The notes under the pieces: generated by a model
The model's database searches: none
What the model saw: only the letters and a program-made list of their open reading frames with translations
What the model was told of the DNA's origin: nothing
Translations under genes and position numbers: made by a program
Part shown: positions 16,566-23,912 of the stretch, piece by piece
Layout of the letters: each line of letters opens with the position of its first letter
How positions within the stretch are numbered: position 1 is the stretch's first letter
Source: a bacterium
Lineage (GTDB): Bacteria > CAIWAD01
Assembly (NCBI GenBank): GCA_030429345.1
Contig: JAUIFJ010000003.1
Coordinates: 1-64,000, forward strand
DNA length: 64,000 nt
Direction of reading: 5' to 3'

Positions 16566-16970
16566 ATGATCGTGCTCAACAAGATCTTCCGCTTCTGCGC
16601 CGCCCACAAGTATTACAGTCCCGCCTTGAGCGAGCAGGAGAACCTGCGGGCCTTCGGGGACGATCTGCGGCTCCATGGCCACAACTATACTCTGGTCGTC
16701 AGCGTGAGCGGCCCGGTGAATCCGGACACCGGCTTCCTGGTCGATCTGCAGGCGCTGGTCCAGGTGGTGCAGGAGCATATTATCAACAAACTCGATCATT
16801 CCTGCATCCACGAGGACCTGGACTGGTTCCGCGATCGGCAACCCTCCACGGAAAACCTGGTGCAGTGGATCTGGCAGGAGCTGGAACCGCGCATGCCCGC
16901 CTGCAAGCTGGTCAAGCTGCGCCTCGAGGAAACCCCCACCATCTACACCGAATTCGACGGCTCGCTCTAG
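16566..16970 (+). CDS. 6-pyruvoyl-tetrahydropterin synthase/QueD-like protein lacking the usual catalytic Cys
   Basis: 134 residues; ATG follows AAGGA. The zinc ligands are present (AHKYY, His14, and LHGHNY, His37 and His39), as are LDHSCIHED and the substrate glutamate in EETPTIYTEF. The cysteine that normally lies in FGxC between the first and second ligand is Asp (AFGDD). A Cys occurs instead just before the first ligand (FRFCAAHKYY). It may therefore be a non-canonical pterin or queuosine-path enzyme, like other Cys-less members. It is the lone plus-strand gene here, divergent from the arsenosugar cluster. Confidence 0.8.
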   Translation: MIVLNKIFRFCAAHKYYSPALSEQENLRAFGDDLRLHGHNYTLVVSVSGPVNPDTGFLVDLQALVQVVQEHIINKLDHSCIHEDLDWFRDRQPSTENLVQWIWQELEPRMPACKLVKLRLEETPTIYTEFDGSL

Positions 16971-17009
16971 CCGCCAGTTCCTTTGCTCCAGCCCGGACAG
17001 GCAGAGAGA

Positions 17010-17037
17010 GTTCTCCCCCGCCGAGGCAGGGGAGAAC
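17010..17037. terminator. Hairpin between convergent genes
   Basis: GTTCTCCCC and GGGGAGAAC form a perfect 9-bp stem around a 10-nt loop. It sits between the stops of the QueD-like gene and the convergent choice-of-anchor V gene. There is no clear T-run on either side, so it may act as a bidirectional processing or weak termination signal. Confidence 0.5.
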
Positions 17038-17047
17038 AGGGATCGAT

Positions 17048-17782
17048 CTACTGGATCGGCAGGACCCTGTAATACATCATGCCGGGCAGCGCGGCCGTGG
17101 TATAGCCGGGAGCGGCGACCTGGTCGATGGCCAGGAATCCGCCCCAGGGCTGGCTGCTGGCGTGGATCTCGTAGCCCGCGGCCCCGGCCACCGGACTCCA
17201 GTCCAGGCTGATCTGCTGATTATCGGTCGAGATCGCGAGATCCGTCACCTCACCCAGAGGCTGCGCCATCGGAATACTCAACTGGGAGGTAAAGATGTAG
17301 TCTCCCTGGTTGCCGTTTGCGCCGTTGGCCGCGTTTCCGGCGGCGTAGAAGGTGACGTTGTCCGGCAGGTCCGGCCCCAGGGGCGCTGTCCAGAGCAGGC
17401 TCCAGCTGACGGGGCCGTCGGCTGTACCGTTCATCGTGCCGCTGGAGGTGTGCTTGACGTACTGCCTCCCTCCCGACGCGCTGAACTGGGTGTTCAGCGC
17501 GTCGGCGATCATGAAATCTCCGATGCCGAACTGCGTGATCTCGAAACCCCAGCGGGACTGACCGGGATCCTCGATTTCGACGCTCAGCTCGTAGGTCTGC
17601 CCCGCTTCCCAGGCGGCTGGTCCCTGCAGATTGAAACTGCCGTCTCCGCTGTTCAGGGGGAACTGGTTGTGGCACTGGGTACAAGTGGTCTCGCCGGGGG
17701 CGCCGGTACGCATGTCCTGGGGGCCGCCGGAATGAGCTATGGCGGCCAGCGGCAGCAGAAGCTGCCAGAGCAGGTGTTTCAT
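17048..17782 (-). CDS. Secreted choice-of-anchor V domain protein with a CxxCH motif
   Basis: 244 residues from ATG (MKHLLWQLLLPLAAIAHSGG), preceded by GGAG. After the signal peptide comes CTQCHN (Cys34, Cys37, His38), a possible single haem-c attachment site, in the TCTQCH context typical of choice-of-anchor V proteins. A beta-sandwich follows with WEAGQTYELSV and DLPDNVTFYAAGNAANGA. The C-terminal ~80 residues look like a fibronectin type III module (DWSPVAGAAGYEIHAS). No C-terminal sorting motif is visible. Function unknown; extracellular or periplasmic. The 297 bp up to the next gene hold no recognisable feature. Confidence 0.8.
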   Translation of the reverse strand: MKHLLWQLLLPLAAIAHSGGPQDMRTGAPGETTCTQCHNQFPLNSGDGSFNLQGPAAWEAGQTYELSVEIEDPGQSRWGFEITQFGIGDFMIADALNTQFSASGGRQYVKHTSSGTMNGTADGPVSWSLLWTAPLGPDLPDNVTFYAAGNAANGANGNQGDYIFTSQLSIPMAQPLGEVTDLAISTDNQQISLDWSPVAGAAGYEIHASSQPWGGFLAIDQVAAPGYTTAALPGMMYYRVLPIQ

Positions 17783-18079
17783 GATGTCTCCGCAATTGGC
17801 TGTGTGTGAGTCCAATCAAGCAAAGACCGTTCCAGTTTGCCGAGTGCCTGGCGAACTGCGGAATCCGGATCTTCGAAAAGGCTGCTACAGCAGAACAGGT
17901 TCTGTGACTGAAGGCTTTGCCTGCCCTGGCCAACGTGGACAAAGCTGCAGCAGAAGAGGTGGAGCATCGGTCCCGGCCAGAACTAGGCAGCAACAGAAAA
18001 CTGCAGACGATCGTAAGATCCAGCAGACACTGCTCAAATCCTCCTTTCCACTAAATCCTGCTTCCTGAAAGGCGGATAA

Positions 18080-19327
18080 ATGAGCGGAACCCCAATAGAG
18101 TGTGAGCACATGGAAACCTATATCGCACGGCAACCAATTCTGGATCCTGCACGACAGATTCAGGCTTACGAACTTCTATACCGCAACAGCAATCAAAACC
18201 GTTTCCCTCTCGAGGAAAACTCGCGAGCATCGGAAAGCATGCTCGAGCACGCGCTGATCCAGTTCGGCATTCCCTGGCTGGCCGCCCAACGGGATGTCTT
18301 CATCAACATTGACCGCGAGGTCCTGCTGGATGGCTCCTACCAGGACCTGCCGCCTGAACAGGTGGTGCTGGAACTGCTCGAGCATGTCGAAAGCGACGCC
18401 GAAGTCCTCGAGGCCTGCAAGAGGCTGAAGAGCCTGGGGTATCGCCTGGCGTTGGACGACTACACCTTTCATCCGGAAATGGACGAGCTGGTGCAGATCG
18501 CGGACATCATCAAGGTGGATCTGCGGGAAGGCGATGCCTGGAAAGATGGTGTGAAAGTGCAGCAGCTCCTGAATCGGGGCAAGACTCTTCTGGCCGAGAA
18601 AGTCGAGTGCCGATCGGAATTCGAACAGGCCTGCGCCCTGGGCTACACACGCTTCCAGGGCTTCTACTTCTCACGGCCTCAGATGATGCACAAACCTGAG
18701 TTGGGCGGCAATATCCTGGCCTGCACTCGCCTCCTGAGCGCCGTTTCCTGCCACCCCCTGGACCTGGACCATGTGGTGGAAATCATCTCCAGCGATCCGA
18801 CGCTTTCCTACAAACTGTTGCGTTATCTCAACTCCGCCGCCATGCGGCGCAACCAACCGATCTCGGATATCCATCGCGCCATTCTGCTGCTCGGGGACGC
18901 TCCTCTTCGCCGCTGGGCCGGGTTGGTCTCGCTGCGTGCCTTGAACCTGGAGAACCGCGAGGACCTCCTGCTGGCCAGCCTGACCCGGGCCAGCATGGGA
19001 GAAAGCCTGGCCCAGCAAACTCCCCGCCTGGCCGACCGCGCGCCCGAATTTTTCCTGTGCGGGCTGCTCAGCCTGTTGGATGCGCTGATGGATATCGAAA
19101 TGACGGACCTGCTTGAACAGTTGTCGCTGGAGAAGGAAATGAACGCCGCGCTGCTCGGCGGCTACGGCGAGCTGGGGCAGATGCTGCGCCTGGCCAGGGC
19201 CTACGAGGACGGGCATTGGCAGGAAATGGAAGAGGCGGGCAAGATCCTGGGTCTGGAGGCCTCGGTCTGCGGCGAGGCCTACCTGAAGGGGGTCCGCTGG
19301 GCGGAGAGCACGATCGCCGAGAGCTAG
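18080..19327 (+). CDS. EAL-HDOD signalling protein (YuxH/CdgJ type)
   Basis: 415 residues from ATG with AAAGGCGG upstream; an ATG ten codons later (METYIARQP) is also plausible. Residues ~12-210 form an EAL-like domain with YELLYRN in place of EALLR, LALDDYT and a reduced loop 6, so phosphodiesterase activity is doubtful. Residues ~215-400 form a HDOD domain (SSDPTLSYKLLRYLNSA and LLGDAPLRRWAGLVSL). Such proteins act as regulators by protein binding. The stop lies 4 bp from the stop of the convergent receiver-pyruvate kinase gene, with no terminator between. Confidence 0.9.
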   Translation: MSGTPIECEHMETYIARQPILDPARQIQAYELLYRNSNQNRFPLEENSRASESMLEHALIQFGIPWLAAQRDVFINIDREVLLDGSYQDLPPEQVVLELLEHVESDAEVLEACKRLKSLGYRLALDDYTFHPEMDELVQIADIIKVDLREGDAWKDGVKVQQLLNRGKTLLAEKVECRSEFEQACALGYTRFQGFYFSRPQMMHKPELGGNILACTRLLSAVSCHPLDLDHVVEIISSDPTLSYKLLRYLNSAAMRRNQPISDIHRAILLLGDAPLRRWAGLVSLRALNLENREDLLLASLTRASMGESLAQQTPRLADRAPEFFLCGLLSLLDALMDIEMTDLLEQLSLEKEMNAALLGGYGELGQMLRLARAYEDGHWQEMEEAGKILGLEASVCGEAYLKGVRWAESTIAES

Positions 19328-19331
19328 CCTT

Positions 19332-21101
19332 TCAGGCGCGCAGAAAGACCAGGCTGCCGAGCTGCCGGTAGGGCATGCTGGCGGAGGGCGCCGCCTCGAC
19401 CACGGCGACCAGGTCCCCGCATTCCACTGTTCCGTTGCCGCGCATTTCGGCCAGGGCCGCCTCGAGGCTGGCGACGAAACCGCGCCCGCCGGGAAGGATC
19501 ACCGGTGTGACACCGTGATACAGCTTGCTGCGGCGGGCGATGGCCAGGCTCTCGGTGACCAGCACCAGCCTGCCCTGGCGGTTCTGCTTGCTCAGGGTCG
19601 GCAGCAGTTCGCCCTGGGAGTCGATGACCATCGTCACCTTGCACTCGGGACTGCGCAGGGCGGCGAAGAGGCTGTGTTGCCAGCTTTCCGCGTTTTCCAG
19701 CGGCACGACGGGACCGGACCCCGCGTGGCTTTCGCTTTCGGAAATGATGCGACGCATGGTCTTGACCACCCGCACCGGGTCCTCGCCGACAGCAGTCTCT
19801 CCGCTGAGCATCAGGGCGTCGCTGCCTTCGCGGATGGCGACGGTCACATCGGTGACCTCGGCGCGCGTGGGGCGGGGATTGTGCGTCATCGACTCGAGCA
19901 TCTGCGTGGCGGTGATCACCGGCTTGCCCACGCGGGCGCAGCGTTCGAGGATGTCGCGCTGGATCCAGGGAACCCGCGAGGCGTCCAGCTCGACTCCCAT
20001 GTCGCCGCGGGCGATCATGATCCCGTCGGCCTCCGCGATCACCTCGTCGATGAGCTCGACGGCTTCCGGCTTCTCCACCTTGGCGATCACCTGGGCCTGG
20101 CTGCCGTTCTCCCTCAGGGTGTCGCGCACCTGTCTTACATCGTCCGGATGTCTCACGAAACTGATGGCGACGAAATCCACGTCGTTCCGCGCCGCCCATT
20201 CCATGTCACGGCGGTCCTTCTCCGTGACACTCGGCAGGCTGAGGCTCGTTTCGGGAAGGTTCATGCCCTTGTGAGACTTGAGCAGGCCGCCCTGGATCAC
20301 GCGGCAGCGCGCCTCCTCCGCGGAAGCCTCCAGCACTTCCAGCTCCAGCAGGCCGTCATCGAGCAGCACCGGGTCCCCCGGTTGAAGGTCCGCCAGCAGC
20401 TCAGGCGTGTTGGTGGAGATGCGCTCGCTGTTGCCGACGACCGCCTCGGCCAGCACACGCAGGTCCGCTCCGTTCTTCAGCTCGACTCCGCCCTGCTCCA
20501 TGTCCCCGCAGCGCAGCTTCGGTCCGCAGAGATCCTGCAGGATCGCCAGCGGCTTGCCCCACTTGCGCTCGGCGGCGCGCAGCTCGCGCAGGTGATGGTC
20601 GTGGTCGTCGTGGCTGCCATGGCTGAAATTGAGGCGTGCCACATCCATGCCGGCCAGCATCATGCGACCAATGGTATCACGATCGCGACAGCTGGGGCCG
20701 ATGGTGCAGACGATGCGGGCCAGCACCTGGCTGCGGGAGTGGTGACGGGGCAGGTCGCTGTTGACCAGCCGGAGCAGTTCGGCGGGATCCTCCTCCTTGC
20801 TGACGATGGCGAGGACCGAATTGCGCTCCGGCAAATCACGGCGTATCTCGTCTTCCTGCAGCGAACTGTGCACGATCACCGGCAGGGTCGGCGCGACGAT
20901 GGTCAGGGCCTCGATGCACTTGTAGCCGTCCCAGCCCGGCATGCGAATATCGGTGATCAGCAGATCCACCTGCCGGCTGCCGGCGCGCAGAAAGGCCTGG
21001 TGACCGCTGGAAACCGCGTCTACCGTATGTCCCGCCTTTTCCAGCTGCCTCTTGAGCAGCGCGAGACTCGTCGCATTGTCTTCCGCCAGCAGGATCCGCA
21101 T
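19332..21101 (-). CDS. Response-regulator receiver domain fused to pyruvate kinase
   Basis: 589 residues in one uninterrupted frame. Residues 1-~118 are a complete CheY-like receiver: acidic pair Glu7-Asp8 (LLAEDN), phospho-acceptor Asp51 (LLITDIRMPGWDG), switch Ser79/80 (VIVHSS) and Lys102 (VSKEED). A short linker leads at ~126 to a full-length pyruvate kinase: ARIVCTIGPSC, ARLNFSHGSHDD, QDLCGPKLR, a B domain, AKVEKPEAVELIDEVI, DGIMIARGDMGVELD, KPVITATQMLESM and PTRAEVTDVT, then a C-terminal regulatory domain. No internal stop or ribosome site separates the halves. Pyruvate kinase makes ATP and pyruvate from PEP; phosphorylation of the receiver could gate it. A kinase partner is not adjacent. 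Confidence 0.93.
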   Translation of the reverse strand: MRILLAEDNATSLALLKRQLEKAGHTVDAVSSGHQAFLRAGSRQVDLLITDIRMPGWDGYKCIEALTIVAPTLPVIVHSSLQEDEIRRDLPERNSVLAIVSKEEDPAELLRLVNSDLPRHHSRSQVLARIVCTIGPSCRDRDTIGRMMLAGMDVARLNFSHGSHDDHDHHLRELRAAERKWGKPLAILQDLCGPKLRCGDMEQGGVELKNGADLRVLAEAVVGNSERISTNTPELLADLQPGDPVLLDDGLLELEVLEASAEEARCRVIQGGLLKSHKGMNLPETSLSLPSVTEKDRRDMEWAARNDVDFVAISFVRHPDDVRQVRDTLRENGSQAQVIAKVEKPEAVELIDEVIAEADGIMIARGDMGVELDASRVPWIQRDILERCARVGKPVITATQMLESMTHNPRPTRAEVTDVTVAIREGSDALMLSGETAVGEDPVRVVKTMRRIISESESHAGSGPVVPLENAESWQHSLFAALRSPECKVTMVIDSQGELLPTLSKQNRQGRLVLVTESLAIARRSKLYHGVTPVILPGGRGFVASLEAALAEMRGNGTVECGDLVAVVEAAPSASMPYRQLGSLVFLRA

Positions 21102-21755
21102 GGTCGCTCTCCCGAATGTGCCCGATGATTACAGCCAAGATAGGGCTTCGGGGGGTGGGAAGGTGGGGAGGAACACCATGGAAGGGGTCGGTCACGGAAG
21201 GGAAGGGAGCGCTGGGACACGGAAAGGAAGGGGGGGCGGACACAAGGGGTCGGGTCGGACAGACACAAGGGGTCGGACACTGTGTCGGGGCCGGAGCCGG
21301 ACCAGCCGGACCACCCGGAGCAAAAGGCCGGAGGCTGTGCCGCGCAAGAAGCCATGAAAGGGGGCAAACAAAGGGTCAAACACTGTGTCTGACCCTTTAC
21401 CAGGCCAGGGGCCAGACCATCTAGAGACCAACCAGTAGAAATAGCCAAGCCTTGCCTCAAAACTGAATCGGGGCCGGAAGTAGGCGAGGAGAAAGTCGAA
21501 GTAAACCTTCAGCGAATGCGGAAGATGCCTGATCCTGTGCACTTGGACGGAAATTGGCCAGAGTTTGGACTGATTGAAGCGACCAGGCAACCCGCAAAGA
21601 ATAGATAGTCACCCACCCCGACACGGGGCAGTGCGCTCATACGCCTGGAAAGTCAATCGTCAGAACGACGAAGAGGAAGAACTTGTTGTGGTCACTGGCG
21701 TTTCCGCTTGCTCGCAGCAGGATTGCCAGGACGAAGAACTACCAGCTACTCGAAA
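21102..21755. other. Repeat-rich intergenic region left of the RAYT gene
   Basis: About 650 bp with no credible gene. 21160-21330 is strongly purine-skewed, with repeated (A)CACGGAA/GGAAGGG and CACAAGGGGTCGG words, a degenerate relative of the palindrome at 21371. The rest (21420-21755) shows no obvious structure. Frames here lack starts, ribosome sites and family resemblance. Confidence 0.55.
21371..21399. repeat. REP-like palindrome, left flank of the RAYT gene
   Basis: AAAGGGTCAAACAC and a near-complement GTGTCTGACCCTTT form a long inverted repeat centred on ACACTGTGT. A close relative at 22543-22575 lies on the other side of the transposase gene. GGGGTCTGACACTGTGT-type palindromes are commonly seen beside Y1 transposases. 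Confidence 0.7.
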
Positions 21756-22379
21756 CTACAAGCCCTGATTGCGGAAACCAGGCAGTACAAGGGATTGAGA
21801 AGACGCCCTGCGGAAGAAAAGGGACTGCCCTTGGGCGCGTAGTACAATTTCCCTGTACGCCGCACGGCGTTTCTTTCTTCGCGGATCCAATGATTTGTAT
21901 ACGGGAGTTAAATGAAGGAAAGAGACTTGTGAATCCCCAAGGGCCAGTCTTCGATGACTCGACCACAAGTATTCTTCTGGACGGTTGCACAACCCGGCGC
22001 GAACTGGATTCAGATCAATATATGCCATGCAGTTCAGCAAATAGGATTCGTCATCGATGAGAACAACCCGGAAACGTTTTCCCCAGACTTTTCCCGATAC
22101 ACGCAAGTGGGAATTCAAGAATTGACCATAGGCGCCATTTGCATACTGCATCATCCCCGAGATGCTGCCACCGGGCATTTGCGATACGACGAGGTGAATG
22201 TGATTCGTCATGAGCGCAAAAGCATGGATGCGGCACTTTTTCTTCTCGGCGGCAATTTTCAGATAGTGCAAGTACCGACTGCGATCAATATCTGTGAAGA
22301 AGAGTTCACGCTTGGCATCACCCTGTTGAGTTAGGTGATAGTACTGGTTGTCGAGGATGTTTCGCGGTTTTCTTGGCAT
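21756..22379 (-). CDS. REP-associated tyrosine transposase (RAYT, Y1/IS200-like)
   Basis: 207 residues from ATG (MPRKPRNILDNQYYHLTQQG) preceded by GGAG. The HUH motif is NHIHLVV, the catalytic tyrosine is in NGAYGQFLN, and the family block KVWGKRFRVVLIDDESYLL, then YIDLNPVRAGL and YLWSSH follow. RAYTs are single-domain nucleases that cut and paste REP palindromes rather than themselves. The gene is intact and flanked on both sides by related palindromes (21371, 22543). Its base composition is poorer in GC than its surroundings, which suggests acquisition. Confidence 0.9.
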   Translation of the reverse strand: MPRKPRNILDNQYYHLTQQGDAKRELFFTDIDRSRYLHYLKIAAEKKKCRIHAFALMTNHIHLVVSQMPGGSISGMMQYANGAYGQFLNSHLRVSGKVWGKRFRVVLIDDESYLLNCMAYIDLNPVRAGLCNRPEEYLWSSHRRLALGDSQVSFLHLTPVYKSLDPRRKKRRAAYREIVLRAQGQSLFFRRASSQSLVLPGFRNQGL

Positions 22380-22542
22380 GTTGGTGTTCTCCGTTTCCTG
22401 GATGCAGGAAACTGCAGAAGAAAATCTACAAAGTATACAACGAACTTCCCGTTTTCCGTGATACTCTAACACAGTGTGCAGATATATGGACACAATGAGG
22501 TTTTATGACCAGTGCCCATATCCTCGTATGGCACCTCCTTCG

Positions 22543-22575
22543 ACACGGGGTCTGACACTGTGTTTGACCCCGTGT
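22543..22575. repeat. REP-like palindrome, right flank of the RAYT gene
   Basis: ACACGGGGTCTGACAC is followed by GTGTTTGACCCCGTGT, an almost perfect 16-bp-arm inverted repeat. It is the best preserved member of the palindrome family around the transposase gene and a likely substrate. Confidence 0.75.
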
Positions 22576-22679
22576 CCGGCACCTCGCCCGCCCCCGGGTC
22601 CGACCCCGCGTCCCCGCGACCCCGTGGTATCCACCCTGTCCGACTGCGCCCTTGTCCCTATACGGTAGCGTAGAGTACT

Positions 22680-22870
22680 GTAGCGCTTATTCCCTCCAAA
22701 ACGGAGGAAGGCGCGGCCTGGAAGACCGCGCCCTCGCCATTCGCCCATGAAGAGGCGTCCTTGGCGACCCTGGGAAAGCGGACGCTCTCCCTGCCCTGGG
22801 ACCGCCCACCTTGCCTGGGGGGCAAGGTGCGGACAGGAGTAGGACATACAATCTGTATGCCAAAAACGAC
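22680..22870. other. Intergenic region with several strong stems, possible structured RNA
   Basis: The stretch between the RAYT locus and the amidotransferase gene contains CCTCC-AAAAC-GGAGG, GCGCGG...CCGCGC, GCGTCC...GGACGC and CCTTGCC-TGGGG-GGCAAGG in succession. It lacks a believable coding frame. I could not match it to RNase P, tmRNA, SRP or 6S RNA by eye. The strand is undetermined. It may be a structured RNA or another group of REP-like hairpins. Confidence 0.3.
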
Positions 22871-22995
22871 AGGCACCCCAAAGGACTGTTATCATTCACC
22901 TTGGACAAATTGGAACACTGTTCCCGCATCCCCCTGAATTGGGCATGTCCACAAGAGTGGTGCAACTGGACGAGAGAGGTGGACTGAACAGGAGG

Positions 22996-23718
22996 CTACA
23001 GCACAAGATCCAGGAAGCGCTTCAGCGTCCCTTTCAGATCCGGAGTATCGCGGAAGGCATCCAGGACCTGCCGGCGCTTGTCCGGATCCGTGCCCACATA
23101 GGCATCCAGGTAGCGCCGCAGGCGAATCAGCATGTCCTCCTTGCCCAGTTCGGGATGGAACTGGGTGCCCCATATCGGCCGACCCGGAACATGCAGGGCC
23201 TGGAAGGGAATGCGCTTCGAGGAAGCCAGCGATACCACTCCCCGCGGCAGCACCGTGGCCCGATCCTTCCGCCCCAGCTGGGCCGGAAAGCTCTCGGGCA
23301 ACTCGCCCAGGAGAGGATCCCGGCGGCCTTCCGGACTCAGGCGGATCGTGTAGGTGCCGACCTCCCGGGAGGGCGGATCATGCACCACGCGTCCTCCCAG
23401 GGCCTGGACCAGCGCCTGGAACCCGTAGCACGAGGCGAAGAGGGGCTTTCCTTCGGCAACCACTGCGCGCAGGAAGGACAAGGTCTGCTCCTGGTGGGGC
23501 AGATTTGCCAGGGAGATGTAGAAGTCGCCGCTTCCGCCGAAGAACAGGGCCCGGTAGCGCATCCATTCCCGCGCCGAGGGCGGACCGTTCAACAGGTCAT
23601 GCAGATCGATGCAGAAGAGAGGCACACCGGCTTCGCGTGCGAAACACTGGCGCTCCTCTTCGATGGCCGGATCTCCGGCCACCCGCGCCTGCAGCAATAG
23701 AAAGTCGCCTGTGCTCAC
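22996..23718 (-). CDS. Class I glutamine amidotransferase-like protein
   Basis: 240 residues from a GTG at 23718. It is a stand-alone GATase domain resembling the GuaA glutaminase half: nucleophile in FASCYGFQAL (Cys97), catalytic FHPEL with the His and Glu near residue 190, and oxyanion-loop FFGGSGDFYISL. The partner synthase is absent, as for other free-standing 'GMP synthase-like' amidotransferases whose substrates are unknown. It is followed by its own 270-bp repeat-rich gap. Confidence 0.85.
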   Translation of the reverse strand: MSTGDFLLLQARVAGDPAIEEERQCFAREAGVPLFCIDLHDLLNGPPSAREWMRYRALFFGGSGDFYISLANLPHQEQTLSFLRAVVAEGKPLFASCYGFQALVQALGGRVVHDPPSREVGTYTIRLSPEGRRDPLLGELPESFPAQLGRKDRATVLPRGVVSLASSKRIPFQALHVPGRPIWGTQFHPELGKEDMLIRLRRYLDAYVGTDPDKRRQVLDAFRDTPDLKGTLKRFLDLVL

Positions 23719-23744
23719 TCGATTGGAATCCCGGTTGCTGAAAA

Positions 23745-23778
23745 TGGGAGAAGAAAGGGGCGGTCAATGACCGCCCCT
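23745..23778 (-). terminator. Rho-independent terminator after tRNA-Glu
   Basis: On the minus strand AGGGGCGGTCATTGACCGCCCCT is followed by TTCTTCTCCC. The 10-bp GC-rich stem begins 4 bp after the tRNA 3' end and is followed by a pyrimidine run. Confidence 0.75.
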
Positions 23779-23782
23779 GAGG

Positions 23783-23855
23783 TACCGCGTACGGGACTCG
23801 AACCCGTGTTACCGGCGTGAGAGGCCAGCGTCCTAGGCCACTAGACGAACGCGGC
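23783..23855 (-). tRNA. tRNA-Glu (anticodon CTC)
   Basis: A 73-nt cloverleaf reads on the minus strand. The acceptor stem GCCGCGT pairs with ACGCGGT (first pair G-U). The D loop is TCTAGTGGCCTAGGA, the anticodon loop CCTCTCA gives CTC, and the T arm is CGGGTTCGAGTCCCG. The CCA end is not encoded. It is transcribed alone and terminated at once. Confidence 0.93.
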
Positions 23856-23912
23856 AGATGAACGCCGAATATAGTCTGCCCGCCGACAAGAAGCAACAGG
23901 CAGCGCCGGGTC

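Noticed and set aside
22680-22870. RNase P, tmRNA, SRP or 6S RNA
   Set aside because: None of the invariant motifs (such as GAGGAAAGTCC or GGTTCAA-type ends) could be found.
22503-22895. Minus-strand 130-codon frame in the repeat region
   Set aside because: It crosses the REP palindrome and stem-rich stretch, lacks a good start and resembles no protein.
23513-23741. Plus-strand frame over the amidotransferase start
   Set aside because: It has no ribosome site and an arginine-rich composition typical of antisense shadows.
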